64,000 bases of DNA, taken from assembly GCA_963803335.1 (NCBI GenBank), contig CAWDME010000016.1, positions 424,903 to 488,902 on the forward strand. Direction: 5' to 3'. Shown one piece after another: positions 43,045 through 52,081 of the stretch. The position numbers and the translations under genes are program-made. The stretch is from DASSUW01 sp963803335 (GTDB taxonomy: Bacteria; Actinomycetota; Thermoleophilia; Solirubrobacterales; Solirubrobacteraceae). Numbering within the stretch: position 1 is the stretch's first letter; each line of letters opens with the position of its first letter. Under the pieces are notes generated by a model. It did not search any database. It was not told the origin of the DNA and saw nothing but the letters and a program-made list of their open reading frames with translations.

Positions 43045-43848
43045 ATGGAGGGGCGACGCGCGTTTCCGTTCCGCGATTTCCTCGTGGCGCGGACCTACGA
43101 GCCTCGAGCGGATGCGACCGCGATGCTGATCGCGGATGCACTCGCGCAAGCGGTAGGTGACGTTGAGGTGTTGCGGGTCGAGGGCGAGGCACTCGATCGC
43201 GCAGCCCGGTACGCAGCGCTCGTTGTTGCCGGTACGCCTGTGCGGCGGCGGCCGCCCGGCGTGGCCGGTGGGGATCCCTCGCAACTCGCGGCCCGCCTCG
43301 GCGTGCCCGTCGTCGTGGCATCGCAGGGTCGCGCGACCATCGATCTGTCCAGCTCGCGAAGCATCGTCTGTGGCGTCAGGAACGTCGAAGACGCGGCCTG
43401 TGTGACGGCCGCGGGCGCGCTGGCCGATGCGCTCGACTTGCAGCTCATCCTGGCGCATGTCGGCAGCCAGCCGGGGGTTGCCGCTCTGGGTGCGCCCGCC
43501 GTGCCTGTTGCGCCAGGCCCCGGATCCAACCCGGACCGTGCCGCCGCTCGTGAGCTCGTGGGCGAGATCGCGCGACTGGCGGGCCGTACGGCGCCCGGCG
43601 CGTCGTGCCCGCGTCTGGCAGAGGGCGCTCCGGGTGAGGAGCTCTGTCGCATCGCGACCGATGAGCGCGCGCGATTGATCGCGGTGACCGCCTCGGGCGC
43701 CAGTCGACTCTGGTCGACGGTTCGCGGTTCGGTGGCACGCGATCTCCTGCGGAGGGCCGACCGGCCGGTGTTCGTCTGGCCGCGGGAGCCGAGTCCGGCG
43801 CTCGCATCCGACTTGATTCCCAGCGGTCAGCGGTCGCGGGCCGGTTGA
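43045..43848 (+). CDS. Universal stress protein-like protein
   Basis: The 267-aa protein has RDFLVARTYEPRADATAMLI at the N-terminus and a USP-like half in residues 90-267: RSIVCGVRNVEDAACVTAAG, ALADALDLQLILAHVGSQPG, ERARLIAVTASGASRLWSTV then RGSVARDLLRRADRPVFVWP, where R-G-S-V-A-R-D matches the G-x-V-A-R region of USP proteins. ATG 43045 is chosen because longer frames cross the palindromic box. It is the first gene of the unit with the kinase and response regulator, and box a sits at its promoter. The same type of gene lies in the second cluster (54921). Confidence 0.75.
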   Translation: MEGRRAFPFRDFLVARTYEPRADATAMLIADALAQAVGDVEVLRVEGEALDRAARYAALVVAGTPVRRRPPGVAGGDPSQLAARLGVPVVVASQGRATIDLSSSRSIVCGVRNVEDAACVTAAGALADALDLQLILAHVGSQPGVAALGAPAVPVAPGPGSNPDRAAARELVGEIARLAGRTAPGASCPRLAEGAPGEELCRIATDERARLIAVTASGASRLWSTVRGSVARDLLRRADRPVFVWPREPSPALASDLIPSGQRSRAG

Positions 43849-43873
43849 CGGCGATCGCTGTAGCTTCACCTGG

Positions 43874-44818
43874 ATGTCCCTGCTGTGGCGGGTATTTGCG
43901 ACGAATGCGGCCGTCTTGGTGGCGGCGACGCTCCTGCTGGCGCTTTCCCCGGCGACGATCAGCTTCCCGATCGCGCTTACGGAGCTGATCGCGCTGGTGG
44001 CGGGCCTCGGCGCGATGCTGGCGCTGGACTTGGTGCTCCTGAGGCGAGCGTTCGGGCCCCTCCGCCGGCTGACGACGATGATGCGCGGCGTGGATCCCCT
44101 GCGCCCCGGCGGCCGGGCGCCGGTGGCGACAAGCGATCCCGAGGTGGCCGAGCTCACCGCGGCATTCAACGAGATGCTCGATCGGCTGGAGTTCGAGCGA
44201 CGTGACAGCGCGCGGCGGGCGTTGTCAGCGCAGGAGAGCGAGCGTCGCCGAATCGCGCGCGAGCTGCACGACGAGGTGGGACAGGTCCTGACCGCGGTGC
44301 TGCTGCAGCTGGATCGTCTGCAGCGCGACGTCGACGACCGGCATCGCGGCGAAGTCGAGGACACGCGTGAGGCGCTCCGCGGCAGCCTTGAGGAAGTGCG
44401 CGCGATCGCCGGCCGGCTGCGCCCGGAGGCCTTGGACGATCTCGGTCTCAACAGCGCGCTCGCGGCACTCACGAACGATGTCGCGCGCCGTGCCGGCGCG
44501 CGGGTCGAGCGGTCGCTGCCGCCACTGGAGTCGACGCTCTCGCCGGAAGAGGAGCTGGTCGTCTATCGCGTGGCCCAGGAGGCGCTGACCAATGCGGTGC
44601 GGCACTCCGGCGCACGTCGCGTCTGGCTCACGCTCGCGGCCGAGAACGGGGTGGTCGAGTTGACGGTGCGCGACGACGGTGCGGGCTTCAACCCCGAGGC
44701 GGCCGCCAATGGCGCCGGCCTGCGCGGGATGCGCGAGCGCGCGGTGCTGATTGACGCGACCCTCGATGTCACGTCGACGGCCGGCAGCGGGACGACGGTC
44801 CGGCTGAGGATCCGATGA
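43874..44818 (+). CDS. Sensor histidine kinase (NarL/HisKA_3 type), copy 1
   Basis: The 314-aa membrane kinase has two membrane helices (residues 9-27 and 34-56) with a very short outside loop, a HAMP-like linker (RRAFGPLRRLTTMMRGVDPL), the HisKA_3 phosphorylation site ARELHDEVGQVL with H132, and an HATPase_c domain (VYRVAQEALTNAVRHSGARR; RDDGAGFNPEAAANGAGLRG). The small sensor loop suggests that it senses membrane state, or a partner, instead of an external ligand. It overlaps the response regulator start and probably phosphorylates it. The paralogue at 52961 shares the same layout. Confidence 0.9.
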   Translation: MSLLWRVFATNAAVLVAATLLLALSPATISFPIALTELIALVAGLGAMLALDLVLLRRAFGPLRRLTTMMRGVDPLRPGGRAPVATSDPEVAELTAAFNEMLDRLEFERRDSARRALSAQESERRRIARELHDEVGQVLTAVLLQLDRLQRDVDDRHRGEVEDTREALRGSLEEVRAIAGRLRPEALDDLGLNSALAALTNDVARRAGARVERSLPPLESTLSPEEELVVYRVAQEALTNAVRHSGARRVWLTLAAENGVVELTVRDDGAGFNPEAAANGAGLRGMRERAVLIDATLDVTSTAGSGTTVRLRIR

Positions 44819-45474
44819 GGACGCACCATCCAGCCCGTCTGCTGCTGGCTGATGACCATGCGATGGTGCGGCGCGGTCTTCGGCTCGTGCTCGACGCCGA
44901 GCCGGATCTGCGAGTCGTCGCGGAGGCCGGCGACGGTCTGGAGGCGCTCGAGGCGGCGCGCCAACCCGACCTCGACTTGGCAATCTTGGACGTGTCGATG
45001 CCACGGATGACGGGTCTGCAGGTCGCTGCGGAGATTGCCACGCTGCGTCCCGATCTCCGCGTGCTGATGCTGTCGATGCACGAGAGCGAGCAGTACCTGT
45101 TCGAGGCCTTGAAGGCCGGTGCGTCCGGTTACGTGCTCAAGTCGGCCGCTGACCGCGATCTGGTGGAGGCCTGTCGCGCGACGCTGCGGGGCGAACCGTT
45201 CTTGTATCCGTCAGGAGTCGCCGTGCTGATCCGCGACTTTCTCGACCGCGCACGCGAGGGCGATGAGGCGCCGATCGATCCGTTGACGCCGCGCGAGCTG
45301 CAGGTCGTCAAGTTGATCGCCGAGGCGCACACGAACGTGCAGATCGCCGGGATGCTGCAGATCAGCGTCAAGACGGTGGAGCGGCATCGCGAGAACGTGA
45401 TGGCCAAGCTCGGGATGCGCGATCGCGTCGAGCTCACGCGGTACGCGATTCGTCGCGGGCTCGTCGAGCCGTAG
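44815..45474 (+). CDS. NarL/LuxR-type response regulator, copy 1
   Basis: The 219-aa protein has a receiver domain (LLADDHAMVRRGLRLVLDAE; phospho-acceptor D59 in LAILDVSMPRMTG; K109 in GYVLKSA) and a LuxR-type HTH (LTPRELQVVKLIAEAHTNVQ then IAGMLQISVKTVERHRENVM). Its ATG overlaps the kinase stop (ATGA), so it is the cognate partner. It is a candidate to bind the ATGGGG-N6-CCCCAT boxes. Confidence 0.93.
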   Translation: MRTHHPARLLLADDHAMVRRGLRLVLDAEPDLRVVAEAGDGLEALEAARQPDLDLAILDVSMPRMTGLQVAAEIATLRPDLRVLMLSMHESEQYLFEALKAGASGYVLKSAADRDLVEACRATLRGEPFLYPSGVAVLIRDFLDRAREGDEAPIDPLTPRELQVVKLIAEAHTNVQIAGMLQISVKTVERHRENVMAKLGMRDRVELTRYAIRRGLVEP

Positions 45475-45482
45475 CCGTCCGC

Positions 45483-45500
45483 GTGGGGGCGGCACCCCAT
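45483..45500 (+). promoter_or_regulatory. Box b: GTGGGG-N6-CCCCAT
   Basis: Core GTGGGG-GCGGCA-CCCCAT, nine bases after the response regulator stop and about 85 bases before the small gene at 45587. One arm base departs from the consensus. Confidence 0.5.
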
Positions 45501-45586
45501 GCGAAGCGCATTCACGTGCGTGCCGGCGACGCGAATGGGATCGCGAGCCAATATGACGGCGCGCCGCCAGGACACACGATGGAGGC

Positions 45587-45898
45587 GTGGCCCGGCTACT
45601 GATCTTCTGGACCCAACCGCACCACCTGTCGGCCGCGGAGGCCGACGGCTGGGTGCACGGCGAGTTGCGCAAGGTCACTGGGCTCGCCGGCGTCGAGCGC
45701 GCGGAGCTCACGCGCCTGCGCCCGGGCTCCGAGCGCTTCGGCGCGCCGCACGATTGGATGCTCGAGCTGCACATCACGCCGGGCGCCGCGCCCGCGGACT
45801 GCGTGGACGCGCAGCCGTGCGCGGAATGGCTCGGCGATCTTCGCCTCCTCGGCATGGCCCCGGCCGTCGTGGTCGCCGACGGCGAGGGCGAGATCTGA
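45587..45898 (+). CDS. Small hypothetical protein upstream of the ion transporter
   Basis: The 103-aa protein (MARLLIFWTQPHHLSAAEAD, LAGVERAELTRLRPGSERFG, HDWMLELHITPGAAPADCVD) has a dimeric alpha/beta-barrel (EthD-like) look, with short strands and a conserved WMLELHI segment. The start is unsure: GTG 45587 lies one base after a GGAGG site, too close for efficient initiation. Its stop overlaps the start of the transporter gene (TGATG). Box b lies upstream. Confidence 0.55.
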   Translation: MARLLIFWTQPHHLSAAEADGWVHGELRKVTGLAGVERAELTRLRPGSERFGAPHDWMLELHITPGAAPADCVDAQPCAEWLGDLRLLGMAPAVVVADGEGEI

Positions 45899-47154
45899 TG
45901 GCGTTCGCCGTCGTCCTGTTCGCCGCCGCGTTGGCGGTGATCGCCTCCGAGCGCGTGCATCGCACCAAGGTCGCGCTGATCGGCGCGGTGTTGCTGCTGC
46001 TCACGCAGACGATCGACCAGGAGCAGGCGGTCGAGGCGATCGACTGGAACACCCTCGGGCTGCTCGTCGGGATGATGCTGATGGTCAGGGTCACCGAGAC
46101 CACCGGCGTGTACACGTGGCTGGCCATCCGCGCCGGCCAGCTCTCGCGCGGGCGCCCGCTCGCCGTCGTGCTCGCGCTCGCGACCACCACCGCCGTGCTG
46201 TCGGCGTTCCTGGACAACCTCACGACCATCCTGCTGATGGTCCCGATCACGTTCCTGCTCGCCGACGCGCTCGACATCGACCCGATCCCGCTCGTGATCA
46301 TCGAGATCGTCGTGTCCAACATCGGTGGCACGGCCACGCTGATCGGCGACCCACCCAACATCCTCATCGCCGGCGCCACCGGACTGTCGTTCACGGCCTT
46401 CATCGTCAACCTCGCGCCGATCGCCGCCGTCACGTTCGTCGTCGTCACCGCGGGGCTCTATGCGCTGTACCGACGACAGCTCCAGGTGGCGCCCGAGGCG
46501 CGCCGGCACGTGATGGGCCTCGACGCGACGCGCTCGATCGAGGACCTGCCCGAGCTCAAGCGGACCGTCCCCATCCTGCTGGCCACGATCTTTGTCTTCT
46601 TTGTCCACAAGCCGCTGCATCTCGAGCCGGCGACCGTCGCGCTCAGTGGAGCCGCCGTGATGCTGCTGATCAGCCGGCAACCGCTCGAACGGTCCCTCGC
46701 CGGGATCGAGTGGCCGACGCTGTTCTTCTTCATCGGCTTGTTCGTCATGGTCGGCGCACTCGAGGAGACCGGCGCGATCGACGAGGTCGCCAACGGCATC
46801 GCGACGCTGACCGACGGCGACCACACCGCCGAGCTGCTCGGCATCCTCTGGACCTCCGCCATCGGCTCAGGGCTCGTGGACAACATCCCCTTCACCGCCG
46901 CGATGATCCCGGTCGTCGACGAATTGCAGGCTGGCAACAGCGGCGACGACGCCTACTGGTGGGCGCTCGCCCTCGGCGCCTGCTTCGGCGGCAACGCCAC
47001 GCTCGTCGCCGCCGCCGCCAACGTCGCCGCCGCCGGCACGGCCAGCCGCGCCGGCCGCCCGATCGGCTTCCTCGCCTTCCTGCGCATCGGACTGCCCGTG
47101 ACCGCCGTATCACTCGTGCTCGCCACCGCCTACATCGCCCTGAGGTACCTGTGA
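45898..47154 (+). CDS. Ion transporter superfamily membrane protein (ArsB/NhaD/CitMHS-like)
   Basis: The 418-aa protein has about eleven membrane helices and the two inverted motifs of the IT superfamily: LDNLTTILLMVPITFLLADA with GGTATLIGDPPNILIAGATG (residues about 105-165), and the second half SAIGSGLVDNIPFTAAMIPV with GACFGGNATLVAAAANV (about 325-380). Such carriers exchange sodium/protons or export anions like arsenite; the substrate here cannot be decided. The start overlaps the preceding stop and the end overlaps the CBS gene (GTGATG). Confidence 0.85.
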   Translation: MAFAVVLFAAALAVIASERVHRTKVALIGAVLLLLTQTIDQEQAVEAIDWNTLGLLVGMMLMVRVTETTGVYTWLAIRAGQLSRGRPLAVVLALATTTAVLSAFLDNLTTILLMVPITFLLADALDIDPIPLVIIEIVVSNIGGTATLIGDPPNILIAGATGLSFTAFIVNLAPIAAVTFVVVTAGLYALYRRQLQVAPEARRHVMGLDATRSIEDLPELKRTVPILLATIFVFFVHKPLHLEPATVALSGAAVMLLISRQPLERSLAGIEWPTLFFFIGLFVMVGALEETGAIDEVANGIATLTDGDHTAELLGILWTSAIGSGLVDNIPFTAAMIPVVDELQAGNSGDDAYWWALALGACFGGNATLVAAAANVAAAGTASRAGRPIGFLAFLRIGLPVTAVSLVLATAYIALRYL

Positions 47155-47618
47155 TGAGCCCGCGCACCTTCAGCGACCCACTCGTACGCGAAACCCCGAT
47201 CCTCGATGCCGGCGACGCGGTCGACACCGCCGTGCGACGCCTGCTGGACAATGGCCTGCCGGCGCTGCCCGTCGCCGACAAGGGTCGCTACTGCGGCATC
47301 TTCGGCGAGCGCGAATTCCTCCAGGCGCTGTTCCCGGGATACCTGGATCAGTTGAGCGGCGCCGGCTTCGTCACCAGATCGCTCCAATCGGCCCTGGAGA
47401 AGCGCAGCTCATGTCGCCGCGACGCGGTCCGGAAGTACATGAACACGGAGCACGTGGATGTCGGCACCGACTTCTCGGACGCCCAAGTTGCGGAGATCTT
47501 CCTCCACCACCGCGTCCTCATCCTGCCGGTCATCGACGACCAGGGCCGCGTCTCCGGCGTCATCACCCGCAGCGACTTCTTCCGTGCGATCGCGCGCCGC
47601 TTCCTCGGCGTCAGTTGA
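47154..47618 (+). CDS. CBS domain-pair protein
   Basis: The 154-aa protein holds two CBS motifs: ETPILDAGDAVDTAVRRLLD with LPALPVADKGRYCGIFGERE, and AVRKYMNTEHVDVGTDFSDA with VLILPVIDDQGRVSGVITRS. CBS pairs bind adenine nucleotides and regulate enzymes and transporters. Its ATG overlaps the transporter stop, so it probably senses energy state for the transporter. CBS proteins are also classical members of DosR-type regulons. Confidence 0.88.
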   Translation: MSPRTFSDPLVRETPILDAGDAVDTAVRRLLDNGLPALPVADKGRYCGIFGEREFLQALFPGYLDQLSGAGFVTRSLQSALEKRSSCRRDAVRKYMNTEHVDVGTDFSDAQVAEIFLHHRVLILPVIDDQGRVSGVITRSDFFRAIARRFLGVS

Positions 47619-47653
47619 GCAGCATGCTTCCGCGGCGCAGAGCCCTGAGCAGG

Positions 47654-47677
47654 CACCCCAGGCCTCGGCATGGGGTG
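47654..47677 (+). promoter_or_regulatory. Inverted repeat CACCCCA-N10-TGGGGTG
   Basis: CACCCCA at 47654-47660 and TGGGGTG at 47671-47677 are perfect 7-bp arms, in reversed order compared with boxes a-i. It lies 36 bases after the CBS stop and 55 before the LuxR gene. It may be a terminator or an operator. Confidence 0.4.
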
Positions 47678-47731
47678 CGTGCAAATCGCGCGACCGAGAA
47701 CCGGCTCGCGTGCTTCATGCTGTGACCGGCG

Positions 47732-49381
47732 ATGGGTTCGCTCGAACACGCCTTCGCAGAAGCGCTCGCCGCGGGCGGCGCGGCGCTCGCGAGCGGCGAC
47801 TGGGGACGAGCCCGCGATCGCTATGAGGCGGCTGTGGCCGTGCGCGACACGGCCGAGGGCTGGGAAGGGCTCGGCTGGGCTGGGTGGTGGTTGGCCGACG
47901 AAGAGCTCACCTTTCGTGCTCGCGAGCAGGCCTACCGCCTGTACCGGGCCGACAAGGACGCAGCGGGCGCCGGGCGTGTGGCTACATGGATCGCTGCGGA
48001 TTTCCGCGAGTTCCGGGGCGAGGAGGCGGTCGGGCGGGGGTGGCTGGAGCGCGCGCATCGGTTGCTGGACCGCCTGCCCGAAGGTGCCGACCACGGTTGG
48101 CTGATGCTCACGGACGCGGACTTCGCGCTGAACGTCGATCGCGACCTGGAAACCGTCGTCGTTCTCGCGCGCACGGCGTCACGGCTCGGCCGCCGCCTCG
48201 CCGTCCCCGACCTCGAGGCGGTCGGGCTCGGGCTCGAAGGGCTGGCGCTCGTCTGTCAGGGCGACGTCCAGCGAGGCATGAGGCGCGTCGACGAGTCCTC
48301 TGCGATCGCTACGGCCGAAGACATCCGTCTGCCGCTGGCCTCCGGGTGGGCACTCTGTTGCGTGCTGTCGGCGTGCGACGGGATCGGCGACTTCCGGCGC
48401 GCGACGCAATGGTGCCAAGCGCTTCGCCGCTTCACCGCGCGCTGGGGTGGCCGGCAGTTGCTCGGCGTCTGCCGCACCTCGTACGGGCGGATCCTGGCGA
48501 CAAGCGGAGACTGGCCTGCGGCTGAAAGCGAGTTGCTGGCGGCGGTGGAGGACATGGAATCCGCGCGGCGGGGCATGGCCGCCGGCGGCCTTGCGCGCCT
48601 CGGAGAGCTGCGTGCGCGGCAGGGACGTCGCGAGGAGGCTGACGGGCTGTTCAAGCGGGCGGGAGCCGCGGGACTGGTCGGCCTCGGCGAGCTCGCGCTC
48701 GACCGCGACGATTCCCGCGGGGCTGCGGATGCCGCCGAGCGCGTCCTGCGCCGCCTGCCACACGCGGACCTTCTGGGCCGCCTCCCGGCGCTCGAGCTGC
48801 TGGCCAGGGCCAACATCGGCCTCGCTGAGCTCGATGCAGCCCAGCGCAACTTGGCCGATGTCGAGCACACCGCGAAGGCCTTCGGTACCCCGTACGTCGC
48901 GGGCCGCGCGGAGCTGCTCAAGGCCCAACTCGCCGCGGCGCGACGGGACCACGATGCGGCGCGCCGCGCGTGTGAGGACGCTATCGACTGCTTCGAGGAG
49001 GCGTCCGCCGTTTACGAGGTCGCCCGGGCACGGCTCGAGTTGGCACGAGCGCTGCTGCGGCTCAGCCGGACCGAGAGCGCCAGGGCGGAGGCGCTGGCCG
49101 CGCATGCCGTGTTCGAGTCGCTGGGAGCGGGGCGTGACCTCGCGCTCGTCGACGACCTGCTCCGTGCCGGGAGTGACGGAGTCACGCTTGCCGACCTCAC
49201 CGAGCGCGAGCTCGAGGTCCTGCGACTTGTCGCGCGCGGGATGAGCGACGTCGAGATCGCCGCCGCGCTGGTGCTCAGCCCGCACACCGTCCACCGCCAC
49301 GTCGCGAACATCCGGACAAAGCTGCGGCTACCGTCGCGTTCGGCCGCGGTCGCCTACGCGGCGCGGGCGGGCGTGCTGTAG
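47732..49381 (+). CDS. LuxR-family regulator with TPR-like sensor region
   Basis: The 549-aa protein has a helical repeat region (residues 1-480, EGWEGLGWAGWWLADEELTF, MRRVDESSAIATAEDIRLPL) and a C-terminal LuxR HTH (LTERELEVLRLVARGMSDVE then IAAALVLSPHTVHRHVANIR). It lacks the P-loop of MalT-type regulators, so it is the smaller class that uses only TPR-like repeats for sensing. It has two paralogues here: a truncated copy at 29024 and a larger one at 59838. The target genes are unknown. Confidence 0.85.
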   Translation: MGSLEHAFAEALAAGGAALASGDWGRARDRYEAAVAVRDTAEGWEGLGWAGWWLADEELTFRAREQAYRLYRADKDAAGAGRVATWIAADFREFRGEEAVGRGWLERAHRLLDRLPEGADHGWLMLTDADFALNVDRDLETVVVLARTASRLGRRLAVPDLEAVGLGLEGLALVCQGDVQRGMRRVDESSAIATAEDIRLPLASGWALCCVLSACDGIGDFRRATQWCQALRRFTARWGGRQLLGVCRTSYGRILATSGDWPAAESELLAAVEDMESARRGMAAGGLARLGELRARQGRREEADGLFKRAGAAGLVGLGELALDRDDSRGAADAAERVLRRLPHADLLGRLPALELLARANIGLAELDAAQRNLADVEHTAKAFGTPYVAGRAELLKAQLAAARRDHDAARRACEDAIDCFEEASAVYEVARARLELARALLRLSRTESARAEALAAHAVFESLGAGRDLALVDDLLRAGSDGVTLADLTERELEVLRLVARGMSDVEIAAALVLSPHTVHRHVANIRTKLRLPSRSAAVAYAARAGVL

Positions 49382-49413
49382 GCATGGTCTTAGCGACCGG
49401 CGGCGCGGCGTTC

Positions 49414-50153
49414 TCATGTCTCGGCCCGACGCCAGAGCGCCGTGAGCGAGCGAGCGAGCCGCTCCGGCTCGGCGCGGTGCGGCGGGTCGAAGTGGTGCCG
49501 CTCCTCGAACACCTCGAGTTCGAAGTCGGCGAAGACGCGCCGCGGCGCGTTGCCATCTCGCCCCAGTCATCCTGGTTGCTGAGCCCGCCGAGAGCGAAGT
49601 AGACGGGTCGCGTGAAGCGGCTCAGGTCCGCGCGGTCAGGGACGCCGGGCGCGAATGCCCGCATGAGGGCCTTGATTCCGGCCGGACGCTTCGCCATCCA
49701 CGCCGGCGGGTCGCCGTCCGGCGGCGGCGGGGGTTCCACTCCCGGGGCAAGCTGAGCCTGGATGAACGCGGGCAGCATCGCGTCCGGCGGGAGCGCCTCG
49801 AGCCGCTCGAACTCCCGCCAGACCGCCCGCTCCGCGGCGCTCATGTCCCAGGCGCCGGCCCAGGCCGGCTCGAGCAGCGCGAGGCTCAGGAGCCGCTCGG
49901 GGTGGGTCGCTGCGAGAACGAGCGCCGCCGCGCCGCCGCCGGAGTAGCCGACGACGTGAAACCGATTCCAACTGTGGCCGTCGGCCGCCTGCAGCGTGCC
50001 TGCGGCCTCGAGCTCGAGGCCATATCCGCTCGGCGGACCTTCGCTCGCGTAGACCTCGAGGTCCTTGACGAGCGCGTCCGCCGTGTCTCCAAGCACGTCG
50101 AGCAGCGCCCGGTACGCGAGCTCGGCGGGGAGCACGATCCCCGGCAGGAGCAC
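49414..50153 (-). pseudogene. Alpha/beta hydrolase, single frameshift
   Basis: GTG 50153 gives MLLPGIVLPAELAYRALLDV; a longer frame exists upstream but has no good start. The nucleophile elbow is HVVGYSGGGAAALVLAATHP, followed by LLEPAWAGAWDMSAAERAVW. The frame is good until EMATRRG (near 49555); then another frame continues VFADFELEVFEERHHFDPPH then RAEPERLARSLTALWRRAET to a TGA at 49414-49416, with the expected catalytic His in HHFDPPH. One base is missing or added. The gene is recently dead or the read has an error. Box c lies about 95 bases upstream. Confidence 0.7.
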
Positions 50154-50247
50154 GACACGGAACGTCGCCGGCGTTGCCGCGTCGTTCGCGCGATCGTCGG
50201 TCAGCTGGCTGATGAGGCGAGCGTCCGCGACCTCGCGACCGAGCGCA

Positions 50248-50265
50248 ATGGGGACGGTTCCCCAT
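50248..50265 (-). promoter_or_regulatory. Box c: ATGGGG-N6-CCCCAT
   Basis: Core ATGGGG-ACGGTT-CCCCAT, perfect in both arms and extended by one base on each side. It sits between the hydrolase (minus) and the FAD oxidase (plus), and could serve either. Confidence 0.6.
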
Positions 50266-50416
50266 TTACACCGCCTCGTTCCCGGTCCGAGCTGAATCGC
50301 GCGATCGCGTAGGGGCACTGGCCGGTTGCGGCCATCTTCAGCGGATGGCCGGGAATGGCGACGACGTGGTGCGCCTCCATAGGCACGCTCCCGTGAAACG
50401 ACACAGGACCAAGCCG

Positions 50417-51799
50417 ATGACGACAGTCTCACCCACCTCTCGCGACGAGCTTCGCTTCCGCCTCGCCGGCGGCCTCTACGAGCCGGGCGACCCGGAGTAC
50501 GACGACGCCTGCGAACTGTTCAACTCGATGATCGAGAAGCGGCCGCTCCTGGTCGCGCGCTGCGCCGCGCCCGACGACGTCGTGGCGGCGCTCTCGTTCG
50601 CGCGCGAGCACGGCCTGCAGGTCACGGTCCGCGCCGGCGGTCACTCCGTGACGGGGCGCTCGCTCTGCGACGGCGGCGTGGTGCTGGACGTGCGCGGCAT
50701 GAGCGACGTGGTCGTGGATCCGCAGCGGCGGATCGCACGCGTGGGCGGCGGCGCCACATGGGGCGCGGTCGACCGCGCGACCCAGGTGCACGGGCTCGCG
50801 ACGACCGGCGGCCGCGTCTCGACGACCGGCGTGGCCGGACTTACGCTCGGCGGCGGCTCCGGGTGGCTCGAGCGCAAGCACGGGCTGGCGTGCGACAACC
50901 TGCTCGCCGCGGAGCTCGTCACCGCCGACGGGCGGCTCGTGAGGGCCACGGCCGACGAGAACCCCGACCTGCTGTGGGCACTGCGCGGCGGCGGCGGCAA
51001 CTTCGGCGTCGTCACGTCGTGCGAGTTCCGGCTGCACCCAGTCGGCCCCGAGGTGTTCGCCGGGCTGGTTATGCACCCGGCCGAGCGCGGGCCAGAGCTG
51101 ATCCGGCGGTGGCGCGAGGTGATGCGCGATGCGCCCGAGGAGCTCAGCCTCGCGTTCGCCTACATCACGGCGCCCGCGGACGATCCCGATGTTCCCCCGG
51201 AGCTGCGCGGCACGCTGACCGCCGTCGTGGCCGGGATGCACGCCGGCTCACTGTCCGACGGCGAGGAGGCGCTGCAGGCGATTCGCGAGCTCGACGCGCC
51301 GCTGGACGCCTTCGGCCCGATGCCGTACGCGGACTTCCAGTCCTCGCTCGACGATCCGCCCGGCTACCGCAACTACTGGACCGCCGAGCAGCTGCCCGAC
51401 CTGCCCGACGACGTGGTCGAGCTGATCCACGCACGGGCGCTCGCGATGCCCGGCAGCGCGCCGCAGATCTTCTGCGTTGCCTGGGGCGGCGCCGTCGCCC
51501 GCGCCGGCGTCGAGTCCTCGCCGCTGGCCGGGCGTGACACACGCTTCGTCGTCCACCCGCTGCTGCTGTGGGACGACCCGGCCGACGACGACCGCGTCAC
51601 CGCCTGGGGGCGCGAGTTCCGGAACGCCCTGCGCCGCCACACCACCGGCGGGGCGTACCTGAACTTCACCGGCGACGACGGCGACGCCCGCGTGCGCGCG
51701 CAGTTCGGCGACGCGAGCTACCAGCGGCTCGCGCGCCTCAAGGCCGCGTGGGACCCGGACAACGTGTTCCGCGCCGTGGCCAACGTCCCGCCCGCCTGA
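50417..51799 (+). CDS. FAD-linked oxidase, berberine-bridge enzyme type
   Basis: The 460-aa protein has the FAD site VRAGGHSVTGRSLCDGGVVL with H76, the likely covalent FAD ligand, GGGSGWLERKHGLACDNLLA, the substrate-domain residues LRGGGGNFGVVTSCEFRLHP, and a C-terminal BBE element (YQRLARLKAAWDPDNVFRAV). Its length is usual. ATG 50417 (MTTVSPTSRDELRF) is preferred over the longer frame from 50345, which overlaps the promoter region. The substrate is unknown; relatives oxidise sugars, alkaloids and other alcohols or amines. Confidence 0.88.
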   Translation: MTTVSPTSRDELRFRLAGGLYEPGDPEYDDACELFNSMIEKRPLLVARCAAPDDVVAALSFAREHGLQVTVRAGGHSVTGRSLCDGGVVLDVRGMSDVVVDPQRRIARVGGGATWGAVDRATQVHGLATTGGRVSTTGVAGLTLGGGSGWLERKHGLACDNLLAAELVTADGRLVRATADENPDLLWALRGGGGNFGVVTSCEFRLHPVGPEVFAGLVMHPAERGPELIRRWREVMRDAPEELSLAFAYITAPADDPDVPPELRGTLTAVVAGMHAGSLSDGEEALQAIRELDAPLDAFGPMPYADFQSSLDDPPGYRNYWTAEQLPDLPDDVVELIHARALAMPGSAPQIFCVAWGGAVARAGVESSPLAGRDTRFVVHPLLLWDDPADDDRVTAWGREFRNALRRHTTGGAYLNFTGDDGDARVRAQFGDASYQRLARLKAAWDPDNVFRAVANVPPA

Positions 51800-52060
51800 C
51801 CGAGAACATCGCTCATCCGCCGTCGCGACACACCCACGACGCGACGACCACGAGCTGGTTGACGGCACCGCCCAGGCGAGGTCGCTCACCAACCTCGATC
51901 AGCGTACTTCGCGCGGTGCAGCGGGAGGCGACGAGGTGCTTGGCGCGGGTCGGTCAAGAGGCTCTCCGCCTCCCGCGACCCGCGCCACGCTGTTGCCCCG
52001 CTCCCCACAGGGCAACTCTCTCGTCGCCACGAGTATCCATCGCGGTCCGCGATCCGGGCA

Positions 52061-52078
52061 ATGGGTACTGCTCCCCAC
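52061..52078 (+). promoter_or_regulatory. Box d: ATGGGT-N6-CCCCAC
   Basis: Core ATGGGT-ACTGCT-CCCCAC, with two mismatches to the ideal palindrome. It lies between the oxidase and the decayed slipin gene; no intact gene begins next to it, so it may be orphaned. Confidence 0.4.
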
Positions 52079-52081
52079 TCC

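Noticed and set aside
51992..52016. GTTGCCC...GGGCAAC inverted repeat as a regulatory box
   Set aside because: It differs from the box consensus, lies about 200 bases from any intact gene end, and could form by chance in this GC-rich stretch.
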